From positions 82,924,076 through 82,988,075 of the forward strand of contig JAKGHH010000002.1 in the NCBI GenBank assembly GCA_022828595.1: DNA of 64,000 nucleotides, written 5' to 3'. This DNA is from Nelumbo lutea (Eukaryota; Streptophyta; Magnoliopsida; Proteales; Nelumbonaceae). Below, one piece after another: positions 30,149 to 41,963 of this stretch. The translations under genes were made by a program, and so were the position numbers. The stretch's first letter is position 1; each line of letters begins with the position of its first letter. Below the pieces are notes generated by a model. That model searched no databases and was not told the origin of the DNA. It saw only the letters and a list, made by a program, of their open reading frames with translations.

Positions 30149-30919
30149 ATGGAGAGCTCTAAGAAGGGATTTGTCCATTTCAGAGATGGAGTCACTCTCT
30201 CCAAGGGTATGTCTCTCAAGACTCCCGAGGAGATTGAGGGCATGAGAGATGTTCCCTATGCCTCAGCCGTAGGGTGCATCATGTATGCCATGCTGTGCAC
30301 TCGACCAGATATTGCTCAGGTAGTGAGTGTGGTATGTAGATACCAATCAAACACAGGACAAGAGCGCTAGGCAACTATGAAAAACATACTTAAATACCTT
30401 CAAATGACAAGAATTTTGTCTAGTATTCGATGGTAGTTTACTATAGATCCAAGGGTACACTGAAGCCGACTTCTAGTCAGACCCAGACGATAAAAAGTCT
30501 ACATCTTTACGATGGGGTCCTGTGTAGTTAGCTGGAAAAGCAGTAAACAAGGGTCCACAACAGATTCCACGACCGAGGCCAAGTACATTGCTGCAAGTGA
30601 AGCTGCCAAGGAAGCCATTTGGATTAAGAAGTTTATTCAAGAATTAGTAGTTCCATCCAACACATCACCCATTCCACTGTTGTGTGACAGCACTGGAGCC
30701 ATTGCTTAGGCTAAAGAGCCTCGAGTCCACTAAAAGTCGAAGCACATCGAAAGGAAGTACCATGTATTGCGGGAGATTGTTGGTAGAAGGGACGCCCAGA
30801 TTCAAAAGGTCGAATCTGTGGAGAATGTGGTAGACCCATTGATTAAGCCACTGACATAGAAAGTGTTTGAGAAATACATGGACAGTATGGGACTCTAGCT
30901 TGTACCCGATGAAACCTAA
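30149..30919 (+). pseudogene. copia RNase H, element 2
   Basis: Frames at 30149-30370 (VPYASAVGCIMYAMLCTRPD) and 30512-30709 (SWKSSKQGSTTDSTTEAKYI, then PLLCDSTGAIA) show the copia RNase H motifs. Stops follow at GAIA-stop and near VHx-stop. The tail ends in the polypurine tract. Confidence 0.85.
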
Positions 30920-30933
30920 GTGCAAGTGGGAGT

Positions 30934-31985
30934 TGTTAGATAGTGTATGCCCTTAGCTCTAATCAGATTAATGTACATTTGATATTTATTGTAAATGAAA
31001 AATAGTACATAATTGATTTATGTTATATGTGGTGTGTTTCTGTGTAATACCCTTAAACTAGATACTTATGAGACACATGCTAGTTTAGAATGTTCGCAAC
31101 CGTTGCTTAAACCTGGGGAGGTTTATCTTGCCAAGGCTGACACTAATGTGTTGCCAAGTCGGTTGGAGTTACTTATCTTAGTTCCTAGGGTGAGACCCGA
31201 AGCACATGTAGTGTGGGTTTTCTTGAAACTTTGAACCGGACTAGTTTCCTGTTAAACCTAAGACCTTGGAGACAGGTGGGCAAAACTGGAAAGTTAAACC
31301 TAACCCCTAAACTCGATTATGGTACTGCACTAGGTGTTGGATTGAGCTATCTTTGATATGCCAATCAGTGACATTCTTAGCAGGGATCAAAACCTGGGTA
31401 TGTTGGGGCAGTTTGAGAATTCACCTGAGTGGGTGATTCTAGTGACAGAATCAGTCCCTTTGTCGGACAAAGTGAATGATCGGGGACAATACTCTCTTTG
31501 ATGGAAACCTAAACTGCTGGTAGTGGATTTCAAACTTGTTTGAGATTTGTTTTGAAATATATATATATATATATATATCATGTTTTTTATGAAAAAGGTT
31601 TGCAAAGGTTTTAATTCCTAGGATCCATTCGAGCAGAGAGTGCAACATTGTACCTTGCAGCCGAGGGAAATGTCTTCTCTTGTCGGGTAGTGTTTGATTA
31701 TTATGAGCTGAGAGGTTACGTGTAAGATCATTTAGGGCTTTTATACCTGATGGGCTAATCTCACTTAAGACCATAGTCCTTGGGCTTTCATAAGGTGGCT
31801 TGACTCAATGACCATTTAGTGTAAATGTTAGGCCTGTTAAGAGTCCATACTGATGGGCTCAGGGGTTCAGTGTGTTCAGTAGCAAATTCGGCCAGGCCTT
31901 GTAGCAGAGCTAGACTGAACCCATATGGCTTTTGTGAAGATTAATGTTAGGGTCCCACGCCATACAAAGAGAGCCAAGTTAGCCA
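30934..31985 (+). repeat. Composite LTR, U3 unit 1
   Basis: It starts TGTTAGATAGTGTATGCC directly after the polypurine tract and runs ~1,052 bp through the TA microsatellite (31557-31580) to GTCCCACGCCATACAAAG, then is cut by a new LTR head at 31986. Confidence 0.88.
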
Positions 31986-32631
31986 TGTTAGATAGTTATG
32001 CCCTTAGTTCCAATCAGATTGATGTACCTTTTGACATTTAGTGTAAATGAATAAAGTACATAATTGATTCATGCCATTGTGGCGTGTTTCTATATAATAC
32101 CCTTAAATTGGACACTTATGAGACTCGTGTTAGATTAGAATCTTCACAACCGTTGGATAGATCTGGAGAGATTTATCCTGCCAAGGCTAACACAGATGTT
32201 CCACCAAATTGGTTGGGGTGGCTTGTCTCAGCTGCCAGGGTGAGACCTAAGGTGCATCCAGTGTGGGTTTTCTTGAAACCTTGAATCGGATCAAAATTCC
32301 AGTATTGCCTTGGACCTTGGAGACAGATGGGCAAAACTAGAATGCTACACCTAACCCCTAGACTCGATTATGATACTGCGCTAGGTGTCGGATTGGGCTG
32401 TTTTTGATATGCTAATCAGTGAGATCCTTAGAGGGGGTCAAAACCTGGGTATGTTAGGATAGTCCGAGAATTCATCAAAGTGGTGATCATAGTGATAGGA
32501 TCAGCCCCTTTGACGGACAAAGGGAATGATCAGGGATGCACTCTCTCTGATGGAAACCTAAACTGCCGGCAGTTGATTTCAACCGTTGAAATTTGTTTTT
32601 GCAAAATATATTTATATAAAGATATACATAC

Positions 32632-32669
<38 letters not shown>

Positions 32670-33030
32670 TATGGTTTCAAAATGTTTGCAAATGGTTTTA
32701 ATTCCCGGGATCCATGTGAGTAGAGAGTGCAACACTGTACCTTGCAATCGAGGGAGATGTCCTCTCTTGTTGGGTAGTGTTTGATCATTATGGGCTAAGA
32801 ATTTAAGTGTAAGACCATTGAGGTTAATACTTGATGGGATAATCTTGCATTTGCCCACAGTCCTTGGGTTTTCATAAGGTGGCTGGACCCAAGGACCATT
32901 TAGTGTAAATGTTGGGTTCATTAAGAGCCCATGGTGATGTACTCAGGGGTTCACTATCTTCTACAGTGAATTCGGGCAGGCCTTGTAACAAAGCAGCTGA
33001 ACCCATGTGGCTGATGCGTAGATCAATGTT
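31986..33030 (+). repeat. Composite LTR, U3 unit 2
   Basis: A second LTR head, TGTTAGATAGTTATGCCC, begins here; it is 1,045 bp long and includes CATA/TA microsatellites at 32625-32669. It ends at GTAGATCAATGTT, where unit 3 begins. The units are diverged, so the array is not an assembly echo. Confidence 0.88.
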
Positions 33031-35813
33031 TGTTAGACAGTGTATGCCCATAACTCCAATAAGAATGATGTACCTTATGACATTTAATGTAAATGAATAA
33101 GGTACATATTTGATTCATGTTATTATGATGTGTTTCTGTGTAATACCCTTAAACTATACACATATGAGACTCGTGTTAGTTTGGAATCTTCACAGCCATT
33201 GGATTGATCTGAGGAGATTTATCCTACCAAGGCTAACATTGATGTGCCGCCAAGTTGGTTGGGGTGGCTTATCTCAGCTGCCAGGGTGAGACATGAGGTA
33301 CATGCAGTGTTGGTTTTCTTGAAACCCTGGACCGGACTAGAATTCCGGTATTTCCCTGGACCTTGGAGATAGATGGAAAAAATTAGAATGTTACACCTGA
33401 CCCCTAGACTCGATTATGATATTGCACTAGGTGTCGGATTGGGTTGTCTTTGATATTTCAATCAGTAAGATCCTTAGAGGAGATCCTAACATAGGTATAT
33501 TGTGACAGTCCAAGAATTCATCTGAGTGGATGATCATAGTGACAGGATAAACCCCTTTGTTAGACAAAATGAATGATCAGGGATGCACTCTCTCTAATGG
33601 AAACCAAAATTGTCGGTAGTTGATTTCAACCCTTGAAATTTGTTTTGCAAAATATATTTATATAGAGATATACATATATATGGTGGTTTCAAAATGTTTG
33701 CAAAAATGTTTTAATTCTTGGGATCTATGTGAGTAGGGAGTGCTTGTTCCTTGCAGCCGAGGGAGAGGTCCTCTCTTCGTGGGTAGTGTTTGATCATTAT
33801 GGGCTGAGAGGTTAAGTGTGGGACCAATGAGGGTAATACCTGATGGGCTAATCTTGCATCTGCCCACAGTCCTTGGGTTTTTATAAGGTGGCTTGATCTA
33901 GGGACCATTTAGTGTAAATGTTGGGCCCATTAAGAGCCCATGGTGATGGACTCAGGGGTTCACTGTCTCCTACAATGAATTCAACTATGTCTTGTAATAG
34001 AGGCTGGGCTGAACCCATGTGGCTGATGTGTAGATCAATGTTTGGGTCCCACGCCATATAAGGATACCTAATTGCATAGCAGTTTGGAGGATAAGTGAGC
34101 ACATGGACTTAATGGGCCTAAAGTCCTATTCGAACTGGTTTAATATGATTAATTAAAGAAGGGGCGGTTCTGGGATTTAGATCAGCATATAGGATAAGGA
34201 GTTTTCCCTATCCACTCAGAGAGTCCAGATCCAAATAATGATTTGAATTAGGAAACTCCAAATAAGATTAGGAGGGCTGACATTTATCTACAGATAAGAA
34301 TATGGATTATCCTTATCTCTTAAACAATGTCCAGATCCAAATACAAGATTTTGATTAGGAAACTCCTAATGGGATTAGGAGAACCTCACTTTAAGGCTAT
34401 AAATAGAGGAGGAGGGCGAACCCCAATTCTACTCTTGCCCTCTCCTGTTGCTACCGCCATTGCCAGTTCGATCTCCACTTGTAGGAGTGATCAAGAAAGG
34501 TTTTTGATATCAATTTTGGGAGAAAAACTGATATGAAGTCGTTCTCACTCTCCCTTCATCGGATTCTTGGTGAAGAATCAGGTTCTTGCTAAAGAACCGC
34601 CCTACTGATTCTGCTCCATCCTACGCTATATCATCTTCAGTGGGAGCAATTTTTGGTGATCTCCTTGGGCGTGAACACATTTGTTAGGAGTTACCATTAC
34701 TCCATATCAGGTATTTCCCTCTCCTACTTTTTGGTTTCAGATCTGGTCTGGCTTAGGGTTTAAGATTGATCACTGAAAATGCAGTTTTCTAAAATAGGGA
34801 ATGTGATTCCCACATGGGGGAGAGAAATTTTTGAAATTTCGCCCAACCTACCTATAGGGTTCGGCCATCCATATGATGGATCTCTCATCCCTTCAATGTT
34901 TTGGTACCACACCATACAAGGATAGCCAACTGGGCAGCATGTTAAGAGGTTAAGTGATTTCATAGACTTAATGAGCCTAAAGCCCATTCGAACTGGCTTA
35001 ATAAAATTAATTAAATAAGGGACGGTTCTGGGATTTTGATCAGCAGATAGGATAAGGGGCTATCCCTATTCACTCAAAGAGTCCAGATCCAAATAAAGAT
35101 TTAGATCAGGAAACTCCTAATTTGATTAGGAAGACTGATCTTTATCTATAGATAAGATAAGCTATTATCCTTATCTCTTAAAGAGAGTCCAGAACCAAAT
35201 ATAAGATTTGGATTAGGAAACTCCTAATAGGATTAGGAGAGCCTCTCTTTAAGGCTATGCATAGGAGAGTAGGGCAGACCTTCAAAGACACTCACAGTCT
35301 GTTGAATTAAGAGAGAAGATAACTCACAGTTTGACTACTCTTGTCTTCTACTCTTTTCTTCCTGTTCTTGCCACCCCTACCTAGTTCGATCTCTACCTGT
35401 GGGAGTGATCAAGAACCATTTTTGGTATTGCTTCTTGCTAGAAGAGGCACTCTGAAATTGTGCTCACCAGCCCTCCACTACATTCTTGCTGAAGAATTTG
35501 GTTCTTGCAAGAGAGCCATCCTGCTGATTCTTCTTCACTTCACACTGCGTCATCTTCAGTGGGAGCAGATTTTGGTTTTCTCCTTTGGCGTGAACACCTT
35601 CATTGGGAGTTACTGTTACTCCATATCAAGTATATCCCTCTCCTCCCTTTTTGGTTCTAGATCTAGCCCAGTTTGATTCAAGATTGATCATTGAAAATGC
35701 AGTTTTCTAAATTAGGGAATGCGATTCCCAAATGGGAGAGAGAAATTTTTGAAATTTCACTCAACCTTCCTGTAGGGTTCGGCCATCCATATGATGGACC
35801 TCTCATCCCTTCA
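33031..35813 (+). repeat. Composite LTR, U3 unit 3 with duplicated R-U5
   Basis: It starts TGTTAGACAGTGTATGCC. It reaches the family LTR end CCCTTCA at 34895, then repeats from ATGTTTTGGTACCACACC: 34038-34895 and 34896-35813 are diverged copies of the same R-U5 half. The second ends ATCCCTTCA at 35813 beside a primer-binding site. A TATAAATA box (34398-34405) is present in the first copy; the second has TATGCATA instead. Confidence 0.88.
34398..34405 (+). promoter_or_regulatory. LTR TATA box
   Basis: TATAAATA in the context AAGGCTATAAATAGAGG. The same position is TATAAAAG in the LTRs at 53807 and 59516. It is expected to set the start of element RNA. Confidence 0.65.
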
Positions 35814-35814
35814 G

Positions 35815-35826
35815 TGGTATTAGAGC
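35815..35826 (+). other. Primer-binding site, element 3
   Basis: TGGTATTAGAGC has one mismatch to the initiator tRNA-Met complement TGGTATCAGAGC. It follows the LTR end after one G. Confidence 0.85.
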
Positions 35827-37523
35827 TAGGTTCAAATCTTGAACCAAATTAAACCCGATCTTGATCTGCGCAAATGGGTAGAAGGTGTTCTACTCGATTT
35901 GCGTAGTTAATGTTTTTCTAGGAAATTGGTTCCCAGTTCTGGGCGATTGATCTGAAATTAAATCTTTATTAATCTGATTAATATTTAGAACTATTCTATA
36001 TATTTTTCTTGGTTTTTGGGCTGTTCGTATGGTGGAGATCGAATTCTTTAATGGCGCAAGAAATCTATGCACCTGTTGTTCTATTCATTCTTGGTCTATA
36101 ATTAATTAATTTTAATTTTAGATGGAATATATAGGAATTTAAATCTGATGTAATATTAATAGAAAATAGGTTTTCTATTTTATTTCATTCGAAGATGAAG
36201 CAAAAAGTGCAGAGGAGAGATTTTCGCAGATTTGGGTTCAACCATTTGCGATTTGTAGTTTTGGAAACTGTATACTGCGATCTAAAATTTTTTTGTAGGG
36301 TAGCAATCTTACGAACAGTCCTCCTACTGATTCTTGATTGTCTTGTATCAGTTGTTTAATTTCAGATAATCTTCTTGAATTGAATATTGAATTAAACATC
36401 AAACCCTAGACCCATTCGAACCAGATTGGACCTAACTAGTTGGACTGAATATGTGGTTCGATGGGGGCTGTTCTCAACCCTAAAATTTTCCTATTTGGGT
36501 CGAGGAGTTGATGGTTAATTGCAAGATGCAATTCGGCCCACACTTGTAAAACTCGGTTTTAATCTGTTTAAACCGCTTTAGCCCAATTCAACATAAATGC
36601 TATATGGGCCGAACTGCTCTTTGCACTTCGACCCATATACCTAGATTATGGACTTTAAATGGGCTTTACATATGGGTTTTATAGTTATTTAATTGGTTGG
36701 ATCAATTATGGATTTCATGCATATGATGTATGGATGTGTGATGTGCTACGTTCATGGGTCACAAGCACTTGGTGCATGCTGATTCGATAGTGGCTCTTAT
36801 GCACACCATGGATGAATGCACATTATTGTCATGGTGTCCGTAAGATCATTGGATGATCTCCTAGAATGGTGGACCCCACACCAGCTTCCTCCCAAAGAGG
36901 AACCGTGCGAAACCCTAGCCGTTAAGGGCCCATCTAAATCTAGCATTATGAAAACCAGTGGGAGCCACTTTAGTTTGACCTAAATTAAATTTGGGCGTAA
37001 TTATTCGTTCCCTCCTAAAAATATAAGTGCGTGTGATAGAGAGATTCTATGATGAATTCTCTAAAGGCCTTCCATCATTAGTATGAATGTTGACTGTATT
37101 GGTGGGTGAAATTGGGCTATCCATCTGTTAATGTAGTTGGTCGGATTGCTTAATGAGATGATAGGGGCGTCATAGACCAATGTGGGAGGAGCCTATCCTA
37201 AAATAGAAGACTCTCTCATGGTACCTTGGCGTTCACACACATGATGGGTGAGTACTTACTAGACAAAATTGTTTAACCTAAAATTGCTATGAACCTTGTC
37301 TGACAGATGCCAAAGGGAAAGCTCATAAGATGAGTGAATGAGATCCTTCATAGAAAGTGATGGGGTTATGCAGTTGAAATAGCTCCATGCACCCTATGTG
37401 ATTTCTCAGGGAATCTCAGAGATGCTCAAAATGGAAATGGAACATAGATTAAAAGCCATATCTATGTGATGACATGAATCAATTAGGTTGTGGACTTACA
37501 AATCTGCCTTGCCTTTACTAGAA
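35827..37523 (+). other. Untranslated leader of copia element 3 (~1.7 kb)
   Basis: It is collinear with the leader at 54394-56179. It has no coding frame of note. It contains a conserved hairpin at 36803-36837 and short phrases shared with the other leaders (for example GATAGAGAGATTC at 37034). Long leaders are common in non-autonomous plant copia elements. Confidence 0.7.
36803..36837 (+). other. Conserved leader hairpin
   Basis: Arms ACACCATGG and TCATGGTGT pair around a ~17-nt loop; the copies at 55408-55442 and 60511-60545 keep the same stem. Function is unknown; packaging or dimer signals are often in retroelement leaders. Confidence 0.5.
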
Positions 37524-37800
37524 ATGGCAAACGGAAACTTTACCAAACTGTTGGATGACAACAAATTCAATGGCCCTAATTATGCTGATTGGTTTTGAAA
37601 CCTTATACTGGTTCTAACGTCCGAGAAATTGGACAAAATTGCAAAGAACCCTACTCCGAATCGTCCGGGTGACAGGGTTTCTGAGGCCAGACAAAGAGAG
37701 TATGTATGAAGATCCAATACTGTGACAATTCGATAATCTAATACAGCAACAATTCGATAAGATCGAAGTGTCCAAGGACATATTGACGTCACGCACCCTA
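37524..37800 (+). pseudogene. gag N-terminal module, first copy (type A), element 3
   Basis: The ATG at 37524 starts MANGNFTKLLDDNKFNGPNY, a copia gag N-terminus. A TGA follows ADWF, and the module is shortened by a deletion after SEARQREYV, ending at DKIEVSKDIL. It then breaks into leader-like sequence that leads to a second gag start 431 bp later. Confidence 0.82.
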
Positions 37801-37954
37801 TGTGGTTTCCCACATTTCCAGAGACATTTCGCTGTCTCCGTCACTGAGAAAGGAGGGAAATCTCAGAGATGAACATAGATTAAAAACTGTATCTATGTAG
37901 GTAACATGAATCAAACAAGGTTGTGGACTAACGTCTTTGCTGTTTTATCAGAAA

Positions 37955-38765
37955 ATGGCAAATGGTCAATTCGCAAAGCTTCTAGACTATAATAAGCTTA
38001 AGGGCCCAAACTATGCTGACTGGTAGAAAAATCTTATGCTGATCCTAACTTTCGAAAAGTTAGGTAAGGTGGTGAAAAATCCTACCCCGGAGCGTCCGGG
38101 TGATAGGGCTTCTGAGGCCCGTAGGAGGGAGTACCAAGATTGGGAGGATAAGAACACCCTAGCCTGTTGCTTTGTCATTGCCTCACTAGACAACTCATTA
38201 CAGAGGCAGTTCGATCAGATCGAACTAGCCAAGGACATATTGGACAGTTTAAAGACAATGTATGAAGAGTAGAATCGTTCTACTCGATTGAAGGTCCTGA
38301 AACTGTTCATGACCGCACAGATGTCCAAAAGGCAGAAAGCTCACGACCATTGTCTTCGGATGATGGGCTACATTAATAAACTCGAAGCCCTTAGATCCGG
38401 GCTAGATCTTGGCACGCAAGTAGATGCCATCCTGAATTCTTTGCCCTCTTCCTTCAATGCATTCACAATGAACTACAACATGAACAAGTTGAATGTCAGC
38501 GTCCAGAAACTTAGCAATATGTTGTAGAGGGCCAAGGATCTACTTAAGAAGGATGAGCCTTTGGTCATGCTTGCTGAATCTAACAAATCGGACAAGAAAA
38601 AGAGAAAGGCAAAGAAGCCCCAGAAGAAAGCTGCCAAGCCCAAGAAGTAGAAGAAGAACAAGGCATCTGATGTTTGTCATTTCTGTAAACAGACCGGCCA
38701 CTGGAAGAGGAACTGTCCTGCCTACCTGGAATCTAAGAAAGGTAACGTCAAAACTTGTGTCATAG
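37955..38765 (+). pseudogene. gag, second N-terminal module (type B) and C-terminal part, element 3
   Basis: It starts MANGQFAKLLDYNKLKGPNY; a TAG replaces the Tyr/Phe codon after ADW, and another TAG lies at YEE-stop near 38270. The rest of gag follows (MMGYINKLEALRSGLD), then Lys-rich sequence and an intact zinc knuckle C-H-F-C-x4-H-x4-C at 38675-38715. Module B carries QIELAKDI where module A has KIEVSKDI. Confidence 0.87.
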
Positions 38766-38789
38766 AAACTAATATGTTAGTTACTTCTG

Positions 38790-39955
38790 TGTCCTGGTGT
38801 GTTGACTCTGGGGCTTCAACTCATGCGTTTATCACTGCAGGGGTTCAAAGTTAGTAGAAGATTGAGTGAAGGAGAAGTGACACTATTCTTGGGAACGAAT
38901 GCAAGTGTTGCAGTTGTGGTAATAGGAACGGTAGAATTAGTTTTTAGAGAATGAGTGCTTGTACTTAAAGATTTTCTTTATGTACAGAACTTGAGAAGAA
39001 ATTTAATTTCTGTTTCTAAACTGTGTGCTGATGGATATACTGTTTATTTTAGTAATATGATTACTGTTAATTGGAATAACAAATTCATCGCATGCGGGGA
39101 AATGGAGAATGGTCTCTATGTTCTACATCCATCTCTGGAAACTAACTTAACCGAAATTATGTCGGTCGAAAAACCCAAGAAAAGGACTTGTGATACAGTA
39201 AATCCCACGTGCCTCTGGAATTACCGACTTGACCATATCGGTATTGACCGAATCACAAGGCTGGTAAATGATGGTCCTTTGGATTTTATAACTGTAAAAA
39301 ATTTTCCCACTTATGAGCCTTGCCTCCAAGGTAAGATGACTAAGTGGCCATTTGACGGTAAGACTGAAAGATGTGCAGGAACACTTGAACTAATACATAT
39401 TGATGTATGTGGTCCCCTAAGTGTTAGGACATGGAATCAACATGTGTATTTCATCACCTTTACTGATGATTTTTCATGATATGGTTACGTGTACCTAATG
39501 AGACACAAGTCTGAATTCCTTGAAAAGTTCAAAGATTTCAGACAGGAAGTTGAGAAACAGTTAGGGAGAGAAATTAAGGCCCTTTGATCGGATCGAGGTG
39601 GCGAGTATCTCTCTGACGAATTCAGGGACTACTTGAAGATTAATGGGATAGTGTCACAATTAGCTCCTCCTGCTACACCTAAACTCAACGGTGTTTCAGA
39701 GAGGAGGAATAGGACCTTGTTGGACATGGTCCGGTCACTTCTCGTACACTCAGAATTACTCACATCCTTTCGAGGATATGCATTAGAGACTGATATCTAC
39801 GTGCTGAATCGGGTTCCAACCAAATCAGTTCTGAAAACTCCATATGAACTTTGGACGGGAAGGAAGCCAAGTGTAAGACACTTGAAGATTTGGGGTTGTC
39901 CTGCTCACGTTAAAAGAATGAGTGCGAACAAGTTAGCAGAAAGTGTTCTGTAGTC
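38790..39955 (+). pseudogene. copia protease and integrase, element 3
   Basis: WCVDSGASTHA (D-S-G at 38804-38812) is followed by a frameshift. Integrase resumes at 38955 with DFLYVQNLRRNLISVSKLC, then YRLDHIGIDRITRLVNDG, CLQGKMTK and LIHIDVCGPLSVR. A TGA replaces a Trp/Arg codon at 39477 and a second stop sits at ALxSD near 39585. 39633-39953 holds [20 protein letters not shown]. The zinc-binding His is kept, but Gly is now Asp. Confidence 0.87.
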
Positions 39956-40079
39956 GAAACGCCCAATTCTTAGAAACCGAATACATCCTAGACACCCATC
40001 GTCAGGAAATATTTCTTGATGAGGAGAGCTCATGAGCAGTGGGAGATGTTCCACAAGTTCCAGGTAGTGACCAACCTAG

Positions 40080-41020
40080 AAGATCCACTTGGGTATCCAG
40101 GCCACCAGTCCGATATGGTTACAACTAGGATAGTTACCTGGTGGAAGCCTTGACTAGTGAGGAGGATCCTATAACTTACGCGGAAGCTATGTTAGACATA
40201 GATTCCAGAAGTGGGTGGAGGCCATGAGAGCTGAGATGGACTCGATGGAGGCCAATGGAGTCTGGACTCTAGAAGATCCGCCATCCGGGGTAAAAGCAAT
40301 TGGTTGCAAATGGATCTACAAGAGGAAGAAGGGCCCCGATGGCAGGATTGAGACCTTTAAAGCTCGTTTGGTGGCGAAAGGGTATACTCAGAAAGAAGGC
40401 ATCGACTATGAGGAAACCTTTTCGCCCGTGGCCATGCTTAAATCCATTAGGATCCTGCTAGCTGTAGCAGCGTACCATGACTATGAGATTTGGCAAATGG
40501 ATGTCAAAACCGCGTTCCTGAATGGAGATCTTAGTGAAGATATCTACATGCAGCAGCCGCAAGGCTTCATTGCTGCTGGTCAGGAACACATGGTATGTAA
40601 ATTTAATAGATCCATATATGGACTTAAGCAGGCTTCTAGGAGTTGGAACATCCGTTTTGATTCTGCAGTCAAAACGTTTTACTTTGAGCAGAATCCGGAT
40701 GAGCCCTGTGTTTACAGGAAGTCCAGTGGGGATAAGATCACATTTTTGGTGTTGTACGTTGGACGATATCCTACTCATTGGGAATGATGTAGGAATGTTG
40801 ACTTTGGTCAAGGTATGGCTATCACAGCAGTTCTCCATGAAAGATCTTGGAGAAGCCTCATACATATTGGGTCTTCGACTCTATAGAGATAGATCGAAGC
40901 GGATAATTGGATTATCCCAGGCTGCTTATATTGACAAAATTGTCAAGAGGTACAACATGGAGAACTCCAAGAAAGGAAACGTTCCTTTCAGGCACAGAGT
41001 CACTCTCTCCAAGAAGATGT
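40080..41020 (+). pseudogene. copia reverse transcriptase, element 3 (YVDD frameshifted)
   Basis: The best-preserved RT here: 40215-40787 is open for 190 codons with [40 protein letters not shown] and [10 protein letters not shown]. One extra G in the YVDD codons near 40760 shifts the frame; the other frame continues with [13 protein letters not shown] and LGLRLYRDRSKRIIGLSQA up to ~41020. Sequence then switches to a reversed LTR. Confidence 0.9.
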
Positions 41021-41023
41021 CTC

Positions 41024-41963
41024 ATTTAGATCTTGGACTCTCTGAGTGGATAGGGTGTGGGCCCAATCCTATCAGCTGACCTTATCTCAGAATTCGCCAC
41101 TTAAAGACTAATCAAATTAGCCCAGTTCGAAATGGGCTTAAGGCCCATTTAGGGTTATGTATTCATTAAGCCTTCCAAACTACTGCCCAGTTGGGATTCC
41201 TTGTATGGCGTAGGACCAAAACATTGATCTACACATCAGCCACATGGGTTCAGCCCAGCCTTTGTTACAAGGCCTGGCCGAATACACTGTTATGGACAGT
41301 GCACCCCCTGAAACCCATCAGATGGGCTCTATGGGCCCAACACTTACCCTAAGTGGTCCCTGGGCCAAGCCACCTTGTAACACCCAGGGACTGGGCAGAT
41401 GCAAGATTAGCCCATCAGGTATTATCCTCAATGGCCTTACACTTAACCTCTCTGCCCATAATGATCATACACTGCCCGACAAGAGAGGACCTCTCCCTCG
41501 GCTGCAAGGAACAGTGTTGCACTCTCTCAAGTATGGATCCTGGGAATTAAAACCTATTTGCAAACATTTCAAAACCATAATATATATACTTTTATATCTC
41601 ATATAAAATATATTTTGTAATACAAATCTCAACGATTGAAATCGGCTACCGGCAATCTTGGTTTCCATCAGTGAGAGTGCATCCCCAATCATTACCTTTG
41701 TCCGACAAAGGGGCTGATCCTGTCACTATGATCACCCACTCAGATGAATTCTCAGACTGTCCCAACATACCCAAGTTTTGACCCCCGCTAAGGATCTCAC
41801 TGCTTGGTACATCAAAGACAGCCCAATCTGACACCTAGTGCAGTATCATAATCGAGTGTAGGGGTCGGGTGTAACTTTCTAGTTTTGCCCATCAATCTCT
41901 AAGGTCCAGGGCAATACTGGAAATCTGGTCCAGTTCAAAGATTCAATTAATCCCACACTGTAT
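41024..41963 (-). repeat. Older reversed family A LTR, left part
   Basis: The minus strand matches the LTR from the region upstream of the TATA box into U3, without U5. It stops at CCCACACTGTAT and resumes after the inserted solo LTR at 43921. The left edge against RT is an abrupt junction. Confidence 0.83.

Larger units (their letters stand above)
25953..30933 (+). mobile_element. Ty1/copia element 2 (family A), LTR plus internal region
   Basis: Order: LTR (25953-27525), partial gag, protease, integrase, RT, RNase H, polypurine tract (GTGCAAGTGGGAGT, 30920-30933), then the composite LTR at 30934. U5, primer-binding site, leader and the gag N-terminus are deleted, as in element 1. Pol carries several in-frame stops and a ~150-bp RT deletion near 29513. 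Confidence 0.88.
35814..41020 (+). mobile_element. Ty1/copia element 3 (family A), internal region
   Basis: Primer-binding site, leader, two gag N-terminal modules, gag C-terminal part, protease, integrase and RT follow the composite LTR. RNase H is lost: near 41020 the sequence turns into a reversed family A LTR. It shares the composite LTR with element 2, making an LTR-internal-LTR-internal array. Confidence 0.87.

Noticed and set aside
41244..41606. Plus-strand 120-codon frame, similar to frames at 43010-43465 and others
   Set aside because: These are recurring chance frames in the non-coding LTR of family A; they appear wherever the LTR is reversed.
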